In this document: positions 7,727 to 17,487 of the stretch, piece by piece
How positions within the stretch are numbered: position 1 is the first letter of the stretch
Layout of the letters: every line of letters starts with the position of its first letter
Source: Sphingomonas sp. Leaf242
GTDB lineage: Bacteria; Pseudomonadota; Alphaproteobacteria; Sphingomonadales; Sphingomonadaceae
Assembly (NCBI RefSeq): GCF_001422045.1
Contig: NZ_LMLW01000008.1
Location: 160,292 to 224,291 of the forward strand
Length of the DNA stretch: 64,000 nucleotides
Direction: 5' to 3'
Made by a program: the position numbers and the translations under genes
The notes under the pieces: generated by a model
Seen by the model: only the letters and a program-made list of their open reading frames with translations
What the model was told of the DNA's origin: nothing
Databases searched by the model: none

Positions 7727-10233
7727 GCCGCCGCCCGGGCCCTGGACGGCAGGACCTGCTCGACGATCATCAGTCCGACATCGTTCTGCCAGAGCCAGAG
7801 CCCGTTCGCCTGCCCCGAGAAGCTCGATTCGCCGCCGAGCGGGCCCCACGGCACGAACCCTGCGGCCAGCCCGAGCCCGTAGAGCCCGGCGATTGGCGCG
7901 CCCTCCGCATCGACGATCCGGCAATGGCGATCGACCATCGGCTTGCCGTCGTCCGCCGCCAACGCGATCGCCGCGCCGTCCTGTCCGACGATCGGCATGC
8001 CGATGGGGCGATAGCCGAGCGCCGCGATCACCAGGTCCGCATCTTCGATATGCGCGCGCGCCGCCGCGTCGTCGTCGCCCGTGATCCGGTGCAGTGCGAC
8101 GCGCGGATCGGGTTTGCGACCATCAATCTCCAGCATCCGCAGGACCAGATCGCGCGCTTCGAGCCGGAACCCCGCCAGCCGATAGACGAACCCCGACACC
8201 GGGCAGATATCCTCCGCCCCGAAATCGGTGAACCCCTCGGCATGCGCCGCCTCGACCGAATGATAGAAGGGGCGCAGCGGCCGGCGGTTGAGCAGCGTGA
8301 TCGCGCCCGCGCCGAACGGCAGCGCGGGCTGGCTTTTCAGCAGCAGCGCGATCGTCGTCAGCGCGCTGGTCGAGCCGCCGATCACCGCGATCTTCGGATT
8401 GCGCCGTCCGGTCAGCAGGTCGGCGACCTTCTCGAACCCGCCGATCGTCAGGACGTCGTCGGACTGGAGCAGCCGCCCGGCCGCGAGTTCGATCAACGGC
8501 GCGCCGGCCACGCTCTGCGAAGCGAGCCGTTCGAGCGGCTGATGACCGCCGGTCGCGACGACGACATTGCGCGCGAGCTGTTCGAAGACATGGCCGTCGG
8601 CCAGCCGGCGAAGCTCGACGCTCCACAGGCCATCGCCGACCCGTTTCGCGCCCAGCGCCTCGTGCCCGGTCAGAACCGTGCCGCCGTGCCCGCGGACGAT
8701 ATCGGTGAGCCGGTCGCCGGTCGCGCGCAACAGCGGCCCGACCTCGGTCAGCGGCACGCCGAGCGCGCCCTCGTGCGCCGCGACCGCGCGGCCGGCGGGA
8801 TGATCGACCAGCCGCGCGAGTTCGGGATGCACATTGTCGCGCACCGCGGTCAGGAACGTCTGCGCGGTCGAATCCGACGTGATCGCATAGCGCCCGAGCC
8901 GCCCGCCGCCGATCGCATTGCCGCGCTCGATCACCATCAGCCCGGAGGCCGCGAGATCGGGGAGCAGCCCGCGCTTGGTTGCAGAGGTCAGCATCGCCGT
9001 CCCCGCGGGGCCGCCACCGATCACGATCACCGAGGCGATCGCGCCGGCAGCGCCGCGCACTGAGACACGCCGGTCGCGCGGTCGGACGATCGCAGCGCAG
9101 GCGTTCGCAAGCGCTTCGCCGGCGCGTCGCGCGTCTGCAACCGACATCGCGTCGGTGATCGGCAGCGACAGCATCCGCCCGGCGATCCTGTCCGCGACCG
9201 GGGTCGGCTCGATCATCGCGGTCGCCTGGAACCAGGGCTGCTCGCCGAGATGCGGGCTGAAATAGCGGCCGCAGCCGACCCCGTCCGCCTCGATCGCCTC
9301 GACGATCGCGTCGCGGTGATGCGCGATATGCTCGGGAAGCAGCACCGGCATGAACTGCATCGAACGACGCCGGCCCGTCACCGCCTGGAACTGGAAATCG
9401 GGCAGCGTCGCGCGGTAGGTTTCGTCAAGCACCGCACGGTGGTCGGCGATCGCGTCGATCTCGGCGAGCTTGGCCTGCGCGATGATCGCGGTGATCTCGG
9501 GCAGCTTGGCGTTGATCCCCGGCAGCGTCGCGCTGCGGCTGCCCTCGAACCCGAAATTCCCCATCGACCGCAACGTCGCGATCAGGTCGACGTCGCCGCT
9601 ATGGATCAGCCCGCCCTCGCCCACCGCGAATGTCTTGGTCGCGTGCATCGAATGCACGACCGCGAACGGCGCGCGCGCACCGAAGCCGAGCCCGGCCTCG
9701 TCGAGCGTCCCCAGCGACGATGCCGCATCGATCACCACCCCGACGCCGTAGCGCCGCTGGAAATGGACGTAGCGGTCGAGGTCGATCGCGTTGCCGAACG
9801 TCGCATAGGGCACCATCACGCCGATCCGCTCGCCGTGTCGCTGGAGCAACCGCTCCTCCTCGATCGCGCACGCACCCCAATCGTCGGGATCGATATCGCA
9901 GATCAGCGGCGTCAGCCCCGCCCATGCTGCTGCCTGTGCGGTCGCGGCGAAGGTGAGCGCCGGCATCAGCGCCAGCGTACCCTGCTTGGGGTTCAGCCCG
10001 CCCGTCCGCATCCCCGACGCGTGGCGGATCGCGAGCATGAGCCCCAGTGTCGCGTTGCCGACCGCAAGGCACGCGCCGTGGCCGCCGAACAGCGTGTCGG
10101 TCACGCCAGCCTCGAACGCGCGCACCTCCGGACCGTTGTTGCTGAACACGCCCGACGCCTCGACGCGGCGCAGCGCATCGAGATGGTCACTCAGCCGCGG
10201 CGGATTCGGCGCGATCAGGGGGAGGCGTTTCAT
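7723..10233 (-). CDS. Fusion: DegT/DnrJ/EryC1/StrS-type aminotransferase + FAD/NAD(P)-binding oxidoreductase
   Basis: 836-residue two-domain protein from ATG 10233. Residues ~1-385 are a PLP-dependent DegT/StrS sugar-aminotransferase-like domain, with the Schiff-base lysine K200 in HATKTFAVGEGG and an upstream YATFGNAIDLDRY. Residues ~400-836 form a flavoprotein domain: SVIVIGGGPAGTAM (FAD Rossmann, ~402-415) and a second Rossmann motif IAVIGGSTSALTT typical of FAD/NAD(P) or N-hydroxylase-like enzymes. The join (about 385-400) is in one uninterrupted frame. It is coupled by a GTGA overlap to a GT2 glycosyltransferase. An amino-sugar oxidation or N-oxygenation step is an inference; the substrate is unknown. 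Confidence 0.82.
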   Translation of the reverse strand: MKRLPLIAPNPPRLSDHLDALRRVEASGVFSNNGPEVRAFEAGVTDTLFGGHGACLAVGNATLGLMLAIRHASGMRTGGLNPKQGTLALMPALTFAATAQAAAWAGLTPLICDIDPDDWGACAIEEERLLQRHGERIGVMVPYATFGNAIDLDRYVHFQRRYGVGVVIDAASSLGTLDEAGLGFGARAPFAVVHSMHATKTFAVGEGGLIHSGDVDLIATLRSMGNFGFEGSRSATLPGINAKLPEITAIIAQAKLAEIDAIADHRAVLDETYRATLPDFQFQAVTGRRRSMQFMPVLLPEHIAHHRDAIVEAIEADGVGCGRYFSPHLGEQPWFQATAMIEPTPVADRIAGRMLSLPITDAMSVADARRAGEALANACAAIVRPRDRRVSVRGAAGAIASVIVIGGGPAGTAMLTSATKRGLLPDLAASGLMVIERGNAIGGGRLGRYAITSDSTAQTFLTAVRDNVHPELARLVDHPAGRAVAAHEGALGVPLTEVGPLLRATGDRLTDIVRGHGGTVLTGHEALGAKRVGDGLWSVELRRLADGHVFEQLARNVVVATGGHQPLERLASQSVAGAPLIELAAGRLLQSDDVLTIGGFEKVADLLTGRRNPKIAVIGGSTSALTTIALLLKSQPALPFGAGAITLLNRRPLRPFYHSVEAAHAEGFTDFGAEDICPVSGFVYRLAGFRLEARDLVLRMLEIDGRKPDPRVALHRITGDDDAAARAHIEDADLVIAALGYRPIGMPIVGQDGAAIALAADDGKPMVDRHCRIVDAEGAPIAGLYGLGLAAGFVPWGPLGGESSFSGQANGLWLWQNDVGLMIVEQVLPSRARAAA

Positions 10234-10333
10234 CGGCGGTCCGGTCTGTTGTGCGACAGGTCTATGACCCATCGGCTCCTAAGAACCAGTTACGCGAGCA
10301 AACGCCAAGAGAGGCAACACAGTTCTTTCCTTA

Positions 10334-10362
10334 CACCACCCCGGATCGCGTCCGGGGTGGTG
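10334..10362. terminator. Hairpin terminator downstream of the CocE-type hydrolase
   Basis: Perfect 12-bp stem CACCACCCCGGA/TCCGGGGTGGTG with a 5-nt loop, 9 nt past the stop of the minus-strand hydrolase gene at 10371. In the minus direction it is followed by TGTAAGGAAAG, not a U-run, so termination is likely but unproven. It shares its stem with the palindrome at 1414-1521. Confidence 0.6.
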
Positions 10363-10370
10363 CAGCAGTT

Positions 10371-12284
10371 TCAGCGCACCAGCGGCAGGCTGATATAGCT
10401 TTCGTCGGCACCCGCGACGGTGATCTTCTGCGTTGCCTTCACGTAATCCTTTGGTTGCGCGAAGAAGATGTTCGGGACGAACGTCTGCGGGTTGCGATCA
10501 TAGAGCGGGAACCAGCTCGACTGGACCTGCACCATGATCTTGTGCCCCGGCAGGAACACATGGTTGGTGGTCGGCAGCGCGAATTTGTATTTGAGCGGCA
10601 CGTTGGCGGCGATCGGCTTGGCCACCGCGAGATCCTCGCGATACCGCCCGCGGAAAATGTCCATCGCCACCGACAATTGATACCCCGCCATCGCCTTGTC
10701 GCCCGGAGTCACGTCGGGATACACGTCGATCAGCTTCACCACCCAGTCGCTGTCGGTGCCGCTGGTCGCCGCCGTCAGGTTCACTTCGGGCACGCCCGCG
10801 ATCGTCGTCGGCGTGGTCAACGCGTCGGTGGTGAAGGTCAGCACGTCCGGACGGCCCGAGACGGCACGCTGGTCGTCGACCAGCCACTGTTTCCACGTCG
10901 ATCCGGTCGCATAGGTCGGAACTGTCGGGCGCACGCGGTAGCTGACGGGTGTTGCCGGGTCGGAGATATAGTCCGCCGTCGCCGCCGCGCCGCCCGCAGC
11001 CTGGAAACCGAGCGCACCGCCGGGCTTGAGGTAGAGCGGCGTGCCCGCGGTTTGCGCGGTCGGCCATTTGTCGAGCCGCTGCCACTCGTTGCGTCCCGAT
11101 TGGAACATCGTCACCGGCGCGACGTCCATCGCCGGCTGATCGCTCTTCAGATAATGCGCGAGAAACGGCGCGAGGACGTGCCAGCGCCACCATTTGGCGG
11201 TGTCGGCATCCCATTTAATCGCACCCAGCGCGCTGCCGTCGCGCACCTCCTGGCCGTGATACCACGGGCCCATCGACAGATAGACCATGTCGTTGGCGGT
11301 GTCCTTGGGCTCCAGCGCGCGGTAGACCGCAGGCGCGCCGTAGATATCCTCCTGATCCCACAGGCCGCCGACGATCAGCGTCGGCACCTTGAGCGGCTGG
11401 CCGGCGAGCACGGTGTCCATCGCCTGGCTCGACCAGAACGAATCATACGCCGGATGCTGCGTGATCTTGCGCCAGAAGCCGAGCTGTTCGAGCCCCTGCG
11501 CCTTGCCGATCGCCCCCGCCGAGCCACCCTTGAGGTAATAGTCGTAATCGTCGGCGGTGTCGGTGATCCAGGGCGTGCCGGCATCCTTGGTCGCTTCCTG
11601 GCCGAGGACGTACGGCATCATACCCTCGCGGAACGCGCCGTTGTGGAACCAGTCGTCGCCGCGCCAGCCATCGACCATCGGGTTCATCGGCACCGAGACC
11701 TTCAGCGCCGGATGCGGATTGATCAGCGCCATCAGCGGCAGGAAGCCGTCATAGCTGATCCCGCTGATCCCGACGCGTCCGTTCGATTCGGGGACGTGCT
11801 TCACCAGCCAGTCGATCGTGTCGTAGGTGTCGGTCGAATCGTCAGTCTTGGTCGGGTTCTGCGGCGTACCGGCGCGCGCGGGGTTCATCATGTAGATGCC
11901 CTGCGATCCGTGCATGCCGCGGACGTCCTGGATCACGCGGATGTAGCGCGCCGCGGCGATTACGTCGCCCGCCCCGTCGCCATGCTCGAGGATGCCCGCA
12001 TAGGTGCCGCTGTCGACCTTGGTCTGCGCGTCCGCGTCATAGGGCGTCCGCGTCATCAGGATGCCCGCGTCCTTTGCGCCCTTGGGCACGATGATGACGG
12101 TGTGCAGCTTGACCCCGTCGCGCATCGGAATCTCGACGACCTTGCGCACATAGTCGTAGCCGACGTCGCGCGGCGCCATCTTGGCAGGGCGTTCGTCGTA
12201 ATTCTGCGCGGTCGCGGGGGCGGTCGTAGCGGTGGCGAGCGCAGCCAGCGCACACGCGGTAAGCAGACGGGGCATCGATATCAT
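10371..12284 (-). CDS. CocE/NonD-family (S15-type) secreted hydrolase
   Basis: 637-residue exported alpha/beta hydrolase related to cocaine esterase, glutaryl-7-ACA acylase and X-Pro dipeptidyl peptidases. A signal peptide covers about 1-27 (ending TAPATAQ). The nucleophile elbow GISGISYDGF places Ser177. The N-terminal catalytic core is followed by the C-terminal jelly-roll domain of the family (TSGTDSDWVVKLIDVYPD). Start ATG 12284 or the ATG three codons later. A terminator-like hairpin follows. Likely periplasmic ester/amide hydrolysis; substrate unknown. Confidence 0.9.
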   Translation of the reverse strand: MISMPRLLTACALAALATATTAPATAQNYDERPAKMAPRDVGYDYVRKVVEIPMRDGVKLHTVIIVPKGAKDAGILMTRTPYDADAQTKVDSGTYAGILEHGDGAGDVIAAARYIRVIQDVRGMHGSQGIYMMNPARAGTPQNPTKTDDSTDTYDTIDWLVKHVPESNGRVGISGISYDGFLPLMALINPHPALKVSVPMNPMVDGWRGDDWFHNGAFREGMMPYVLGQEATKDAGTPWITDTADDYDYYLKGGSAGAIGKAQGLEQLGFWRKITQHPAYDSFWSSQAMDTVLAGQPLKVPTLIVGGLWDQEDIYGAPAVYRALEPKDTANDMVYLSMGPWYHGQEVRDGSALGAIKWDADTAKWWRWHVLAPFLAHYLKSDQPAMDVAPVTMFQSGRNEWQRLDKWPTAQTAGTPLYLKPGGALGFQAAGGAAATADYISDPATPVSYRVRPTVPTYATGSTWKQWLVDDQRAVSGRPDVLTFTTDALTTPTTIAGVPEVNLTAATSGTDSDWVVKLIDVYPDVTPGDKAMAGYQLSVAMDIFRGRYREDLAVAKPIAANVPLKYKFALPTTNHVFLPGHKIMVQVQSSWFPLYDRNPQTFVPNIFFAQPKDYVKATQKITVAGADESYISLPLVR

Positions 12285-12310
12285 GTCTTCTTCCTTCCCT
12301 CCCGGACCGA

Positions 12311-12352
12311 AAAAGAAAAAGGCCCGCCTCCCCGTTATGGAAAGACGAGCCT
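12311..12352 (-). terminator. Probable rho-independent terminator of the 99-residue hypothetical gene
   Basis: Read on the minus strand, AGGCTCG and CGGGCCT can pair (one G-U) and are followed by TTTTTCTTTTT. The element lies 23 nt beyond the stop at 12375, ahead of the CocE-type gene. Confidence 0.5.
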
Positions 12353-12374
12353 CCTCTCGTAATATTCTAAACGA

Positions 12375-12674
12375 TCAGGCCGTCCGCGTACCGGTCAGCG
12401 GGAAGCTGCCGAACGCGCCGGCGGCGACGCTGCCCTTGAGGACGTCGTCCTCGACGGTCGCCTTGCAGTCGAGCGTCATCGGCATCGGCACGGTCATGCT
12501 CTGCTTCCAGGTGATCGTGTCGCCATCGACGTCACCCGTCACGTCCATGCCACCCATCGCACCCGACACCGCACCGGTGAAAGTGCTGCCGGCGCTGTTG
12601 ACGGTCAGCGTCATCTTCTGGTCGCCCAGCGGCGATTTGACCACGCAATCCCAGCTGCCATCGACGTTTGCCAT
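12375..12674 (-). CDS. Conserved small hypothetical protein
   Basis: 99 residues, acidic and beta-rich, starting MANVDGSWDCVVKSPLGDQ. ATG 12674 has AGGAGAG just upstream, which decides it over a longer frame. The repeating pattern of polar strands (GSWDC, KMTLTVNSAG, FTGAVSGAMGG, TWKQSMTV, LDCKATVEDD, LKGSVAAG) suggests a small beta-barrel or lipocalin-like fold; I do not recognise a named family with certainty. It follows the M16 peptidase gene on the same strand after 45 nt and may be co-transcribed. Confidence 0.7.
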   Translation of the reverse strand: MANVDGSWDCVVKSPLGDQKMTLTVNSAGSTFTGAVSGAMGGMDVTGDVDGDTITWKQSMTVPMPMTLDCKATVEDDVLKGSVAAGAFGSFPLTGTRTA

Positions 12675-12719
12675 TGCACTCTCTCCTGAAGCACCACCCA
12701 GCACGCCTGGGCTCTGCAA

Positions 12720-15563
12720 TTAATTGGCGCCGGCAACCGACGCCGCGGAGATGACCTCGACCGGCAAGCCGATGCTGTCAAGCTGCGGGCGCACCGTCTT
12801 CGCATCGCCGACCACGACCCAGATCGTCTTCTTCGGATTTAGCGACTGCTGGATCGCGGTGTTGAGTTGCGGCAGGTTAAGTCCCTGATAGCGCTGCGTG
12901 ATCGTCGCGTAGTAATCGTCGGGCCGCTTGAGCAGGTCGTTCTGCTGCATCGCGCTCAACACCGCGTCGGACGTCTCGAAATTGCCCGACAGCGAACGGA
13001 TCGCACCGTTGATCGCACGATCGAACTCGGCCTGCGTCATCGGCTCCTTGCCGAGGAACGCGCCGATATCGCTGCGCAGCGCGGCGATCGACGGGCCGGT
13101 CTGGTCCGCCTGCACCGGTGCCGACAGGATGTAGGGCGCGGCGTGTTCGACCTGCTGGAACCGCCCCGACACACCGTAGGACCAATGCTTGCTCTCGCGC
13201 AGATCCATGTTGACGCGACCGAGGAAGCTACCGCCGAGCGCATCGTTGGCGGTCACGATCGGCAACAGGTCCTGCGTGCCCTTGAGGCCGGTCGGGATAC
13301 CGGCGAAGATCGCCGATTGCGGGCTGTCCGGCCGATCGACCAGCACGATCTTCGGCCCCGACGGCGTGACCGTCGCCGGAAAGACCTTGGCGCCAGCTGC
13401 GCCGGTCGGCCTCCACGTGCCGAACCAACCGTCGAGCGCCGCCTTCACCTCGGCGAGCGGACGATCGCTGACGACGAAGATCTTCGCCTTGTCGGGCCGC
13501 AGCCATGCGTGCTGGAACGCGATCAGGTCCGATCGGGTCAGCGCCGCGACCGCCTTCGGATCGCCGCTGCCGATCGCCTTGGCATAGGGCGACGTCGGCC
13601 CCTGGATCAGCGGCGGCATGACGCGGGCATAGATCCCGCCCGGGCTGGTCAGCTCCTGCGCGATCTGCGCGAGCTGCTGGTTCTTGACGCGCGCGACCTC
13701 GGCATCGGCGAAGGCCGGATTCCGCGCGATGTCCGCGAACAGGTCGATCGCCGGCGCGAGGTTCGCGCTCGGCACCTGCAACGACAGGAAGGTCCGATCG
13801 CTCGACGCGCCCGAACCAATATCTGCCCCCAGCCGCTCCTTGGCCTCGGCCAGCGCGACCGAATCGCGCGTCGCCGTGCCCTCGTCCATCATCGCCAGCG
13901 TCAGTTGCTGCGTGCCGAGCTTGCCCGCGACGTCCGCCGCGGTGCCCGCATCGAAGCTCAACACCGCCTGCGTCACCGGCACCGCGGTGCGCTGCGCGTA
14001 GACGACCTCGATACCGTTCGCGAGCCGGGTCCGCTCGACGGTCGGGAAGCTCAGGCCGGCGACCGTGCCGACGCCCGGCAACGGCCCCCGCGTCCCCTTC
14101 GGCGGCGCCTCGGGTGCAGGGACGACGTTGGCCTTGGGCGGCACGACCGCGTTGGCATAGGCATCGCGCGGCCCCGGCACGACGGTCAGCGAATAGGCGG
14201 GGCGCGACAGCCACTTCGACGCCGCAGCCTTTACGCTGGCCGGCGTCTCGGCCGCCAGCTGCAACAGCTGTTTCTTGTAATAGCCGGGATCGTTCGAATA
14301 CAGCGCGCCCTCGGCCAGCGTCACCGCCTTGCCGCCAAATCCGCCGACTGACTCCAACCCTTCCATCGTCCGGGCCGCGGTCGTCGTCGCGACGCGGCTG
14401 ACCTCGTCCGCGGTCGGACCGTTCTTCAAGAAATCCGCGAGGATCTCGTCGATCCGCTTCGACACCAGCGCAGGGTCGACGCCCTGCCGGACGATCGCCT
14501 CGATCTCGAACATGCCGAGCTGGCTGAAGCTGCTGTTGCTCGCCGAAATCCGCGTGACCAGCTTCTCCTTCTTGACCAGCGCAGTATCGAACCGGCTGCT
14601 GGCGAGGCCACCGAGCACGCCCGCCGCAACCTCCAGCGCGGTGCCGTCCTTGTCGTTCAGGCCGGGCACCACCCAGTTGCGGCTGATCATCACCGCCGCG
14701 ACCCGGTCCTTGATCGTCTCGCTGACAGGGGCTGGCAAGGTCGGGATCGGTGCAGGCGGGACGATGCTCTGGGGACCCTTCGGGATGCCGCCGAAATACT
14801 TCTCGGCGAGGCGCTTGGCGGTGGCGGCATCGACGTCGCCGGCCAGCACCAGCACCGCGTTGTTCGGGCCGTAATGATCCTTGAACCAGTCCTTCACCGT
14901 CTGCAGCGACGCCGCATCGAGATCCGCCATCGAACCGATCGTGGTGTGGCCGTACGGGTGATCCGCGGGGAACAGCCCCTCGGTGGTCTTGTACTGGGTC
15001 AGGCCGTAGGGCTGGTTGTCGCCTTGGCGCTTCTCGTTCTGGACGACGCCGCGCTGCTCGTCGAGCACGCCCTGCGTGATCGCGCCGGTCAGATAGCCCA
15101 TGCGGTCGGATTCGAGGAACAGCGCTCGGTCGAGCGCCGCGGTCGGCACCGTCTCGAAGTAGTTGGTGCGATCGTAATAGGTGGTGCCGTTGAAGTCGGT
15201 AGCGCCGACCTGTTTCAGCGGTTCGAAGAAGTCGCCGGGCGCGTTCTCGGAGCCGTTGAACATCAGATGCTCGAACAGATGCGCGAAGCCGGTCTTGCCC
15301 TTGGGCTCGAACTTCGATCCAACATTGTACCAGACTGAGACTGCCACCACCGGCGCCTTGCGGTCGGTATGGACGACGACGCGCAGGCCGTTCTTCAGCG
15401 TGAACTGCTGGTAAGGGATATCGACCGACTTGACGAGATCGGCGACCGGCGCCGGCTTTGCATCTGGAAGATCACGGGCTGCGGGAGCTTGTGCCCAACC
15501 TGGCGCGGCCGACAGAAGCGCTGTTGCGGCGACACCGGCAAGAACCGTCTTTTTCGAAACCAT
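12720..15563 (-). CDS. M16-family zinc metallopeptidase (pitrilysin-like), exported
   Basis: 947-residue double-unit M16 peptidase. The signal peptide is about 1-26 (ending GWAQA). The inverted zinc motif HxxEH is in GFAHLFEHLMFNGS (H95, E98, H99), with the distal glutamate in VVQNEKRQG. The second half (from ~490) repeats the fold without the zinc site, as is normal for fused M16 proteins. It probably degrades peptides in the periplasm or at the outer membrane. The next gene on the same strand is a small hypothetical 45 nt away. Confidence 0.93.
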   Translation of the reverse strand: MVSKKTVLAGVAATALLSAAPGWAQAPAARDLPDAKPAPVADLVKSVDIPYQQFTLKNGLRVVVHTDRKAPVVAVSVWYNVGSKFEPKGKTGFAHLFEHLMFNGSENAPGDFFEPLKQVGATDFNGTTYYDRTNYFETVPTAALDRALFLESDRMGYLTGAITQGVLDEQRGVVQNEKRQGDNQPYGLTQYKTTEGLFPADHPYGHTTIGSMADLDAASLQTVKDWFKDHYGPNNAVLVLAGDVDAATAKRLAEKYFGGIPKGPQSIVPPAPIPTLPAPVSETIKDRVAAVMISRNWVVPGLNDKDGTALEVAAGVLGGLASSRFDTALVKKEKLVTRISASNSSFSQLGMFEIEAIVRQGVDPALVSKRIDEILADFLKNGPTADEVSRVATTTAARTMEGLESVGGFGGKAVTLAEGALYSNDPGYYKKQLLQLAAETPASVKAAASKWLSRPAYSLTVVPGPRDAYANAVVPPKANVVPAPEAPPKGTRGPLPGVGTVAGLSFPTVERTRLANGIEVVYAQRTAVPVTQAVLSFDAGTAADVAGKLGTQQLTLAMMDEGTATRDSVALAEAKERLGADIGSGASSDRTFLSLQVPSANLAPAIDLFADIARNPAFADAEVARVKNQQLAQIAQELTSPGGIYARVMPPLIQGPTSPYAKAIGSGDPKAVAALTRSDLIAFQHAWLRPDKAKIFVVSDRPLAEVKAALDGWFGTWRPTGAAGAKVFPATVTPSGPKIVLVDRPDSPQSAIFAGIPTGLKGTQDLLPIVTANDALGGSFLGRVNMDLRESKHWSYGVSGRFQQVEHAAPYILSAPVQADQTGPSIAALRSDIGAFLGKEPMTQAEFDRAINGAIRSLSGNFETSDAVLSAMQQNDLLKRPDDYYATITQRYQGLNLPQLNTAIQQSLNPKKTIWVVVGDAKTVRPQLDSIGLPVEVISAASVAGAN

Positions 15564-15939
15564 ATGCGTCAGTGATCCTCGCCTTAATTGTCACCTCACC
15601 ATAAGTGCCCCGCGGGTTTGAGCAACAGAAATGACAGGCCGGCGATACGTCGAAATTCGCCGCGACGGGATCGCCGCATTCTGCATAACAGAATCTACGG
15701 CCTCCGGTATGACGCCGTTCGACTTAAAGACCGCATGATAGATTTTTCATCTTACGGTCGGCACCGCTTTTCGATGATCCGAGCCATTCTTCGGCCGACC
15801 GTCCGAAATCAGGACGATTAGCACTCGATCATGCTGATCGAAACTTTATCCAACATTTGCGCATTGTAAGGATTGCCAATTTATAGATGAACATTGTAGG
15901 CGCGCCGCACAGGGGCCATTATCACTTCAAGGATATCTC
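15564..15939. other. 376-nt intergenic region between divergent M16 and mucR-like genes
   Basis: This stretch is noticeably richer in A+T than its neighbours, especially 15720-15900, and has no credible ORF. It must hold the divergent promoters of the M16 peptidase and the MucR-like regulator. I see no clear -35/-10 pair or long dyad. Confidence 0.5.
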
Positions 15940-16455
15940 GTGACCGATACACTCAATACCGTCGAACTCGCCGCCGAACTGACCGCGGCATGGCTCGCGA
16001 ACCCGAACACGCGGACCGCGGCAGACGACGTTCCAGCTTTTCTGCTTGCGATGCATGCCGCTGTCGCCAAGCTCGTCGATGCGGGTGATGCAGAGCCTGA
16101 GGCCGCGCCGGTTTCGACCGCAGAGCCCGCAGTATCGGCGCGCAAGTCGCTTGCCTCGCCCGACCACATCATCTCGATGCTCGACGGCAAGAAGTACAAG
16201 ACGCTGCGTCGTCACCTTTCGACCAACGGCCTGACGCCGGAACAGTATCGCGAGCGCTTCAACCTGAAGCCCGATTATCCGATGGTCGCCGCGACCTATT
16301 CGGAAGCGCGTCGCGCGATGGCGAAGTCGATCGGTCTCGGCCGCAAGGCGGGTTCGACCGTCGAGAAGGCTGCCGGTTCGGCCGCAACGACGGTTCGCAA
16401 GACCGGCAAGGCAGCACTCGATGCCGCCAAGAAGACGCTCGGTAACGAGGGCTGA
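15940..16455 (+). CDS. MucR/Ros-family transcriptional regulator lacking the zinc ligands
   Basis: 171 residues from GTG 15940. The central region SPDHIISMLDGKKYKTLRRHLSTNGLTPEQYRERF-like sequence, continuing LKPDYPMVA, matches the MucR/Ros DNA-binding domain. In zinc-binding members the positions equivalent to Ser and Asn here are Cys and His (C-x2-D ... H-x3-H); this protein keeps Asp and one His only, so it probably folds without zinc. N-terminus is helical (LAAELTAAWLANP, oligomerisation in MucR); the C-terminus is an Ala/Lys-rich tail. Likely an H-NS-like regulator of AT-rich promoters. Confidence 0.85.
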   Translation: MTDTLNTVELAAELTAAWLANPNTRTAADDVPAFLLAMHAAVAKLVDAGDAEPEAAPVSTAEPAVSARKSLASPDHIISMLDGKKYKTLRRHLSTNGLTPEQYRERFNLKPDYPMVAATYSEARRAMAKSIGLGRKAGSTVEKAAGSAATTVRKTGKAALDAAKKTLGNEG

Positions 16456-16603
16456 AGCACGGTCGGGGGAAGCTCGTCTTCCCCCGTCTGTCGGCCGGCG
16501 GCGATGGCCGCGCGGCCACGCGGGTCGATATTTTAAACGCCGCACTCGTTTGGTCCGATAGCGGCCTGCTCTGTCGACAGGCCGCTATCGCCAGGTCACC
16601 GCA

Positions 16604-17347
16604 TCACGCCAGGGCGCCGCGGTAGAAGTCCAGCGTCAGCATCATCGCCTGAAGGAACAGCGCGGGATCGTAGCGCGGTCCTTCGTCCCGCAGAAATGCG
16701 TGTTGTGCGTTCAACTCATGCCACGCATAGGTCGCACCGACCTCTTCGAGCCGCGCGCGGATCCGTTCGCGACCGGCAAAGGGCACATGCGGATCCTGCC
16801 GCCCCCACACGAACATTGTCTGCGCCTTCAACTCGGCCATGCGCATCAGGCTGTCATCCGAGCGCCCCGCGCCCAGCGTGCCCGAATGGATGTCGGTCGG
16901 ATAGAAGCACGCCGCCGCCGACACGCGCGGATCGAGCGCGGCGCGATAGGCGAGATGCCCGCCGAGGCAGACCCCGAACGTGCCGATCCTGCCGTTGCAC
17001 GCCGGATTGGCCAGCAGCGCGGCGACGCCCGCCGCCGCATCGGCGTCGAACGCGGCAACCGGCTTGGCGATCTTCAGCGCATTGCCGCGGTCGGTGCCCG
17101 CCGGATCGTAGCGCAACACCGTGCCCGCCGGCTCATACTCGTGATAGACCTCGGGCACCGCCACGACATAGCCGTTGCCGGCGATCATCGCCGCCAGCCG
17201 GCGGATCGGCGCGGTGACCTGATAGATCTCGGAATACAGAAGAATGCCGGGAAAGCGTCGATCGCCCGCGGGCCAGAACAGGTGCATCCGCATCGAACCG
17301 CCGCCGGGCATCGCGACATCCTGGATCTCATCGCCGTGCAGGATCAT
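16604..17347 (-). CDS. Dienelactone hydrolase family protein
   Basis: 247-residue cytosolic alpha/beta hydrolase. The catalytic Cys is C127 in GTFGVCLGGH, with Asp in WGRQDPHVPF and His in NAQHAFLRDEG, the Cys-Asp-His triad of dienelactone hydrolases. ATG 17347, with AGGAAG upstream, is chosen over a much longer open frame whose N-terminus has no family character. It lies 140 nt downstream of lysA on the same strand. The physiological substrate is not evident. Confidence 0.88.
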   Translation of the reverse strand: MILHGDEIQDVAMPGGGSMRMHLFWPAGDRRFPGILLYSEIYQVTAPIRRLAAMIAGNGYVVAVPEVYHEYEPAGTVLRYDPAGTDRGNALKIAKPVAAFDADAAAGVAALLANPACNGRIGTFGVCLGGHLAYRAALDPRVSAAACFYPTDIHSGTLGAGRSDDSLMRMAELKAQTMFVWGRQDPHVPFAGRERIRARLEEVGATYAWHELNAQHAFLRDEGPRYDPALFLQAMMLTLDFYRGALA

Positions 17348-17487
17348 CCGTTCTTCCTCATATCGGTGCCGGGCAAACGCCCTGGTCGCGATCCGACCGC
17401 GCACCCGAATACCGGTCGGATGCGCCGCGTCCGTAGCCCGATACCGTTCGAACCGGCAATACAGCCGCCGATGCTCGCCATGATCCG

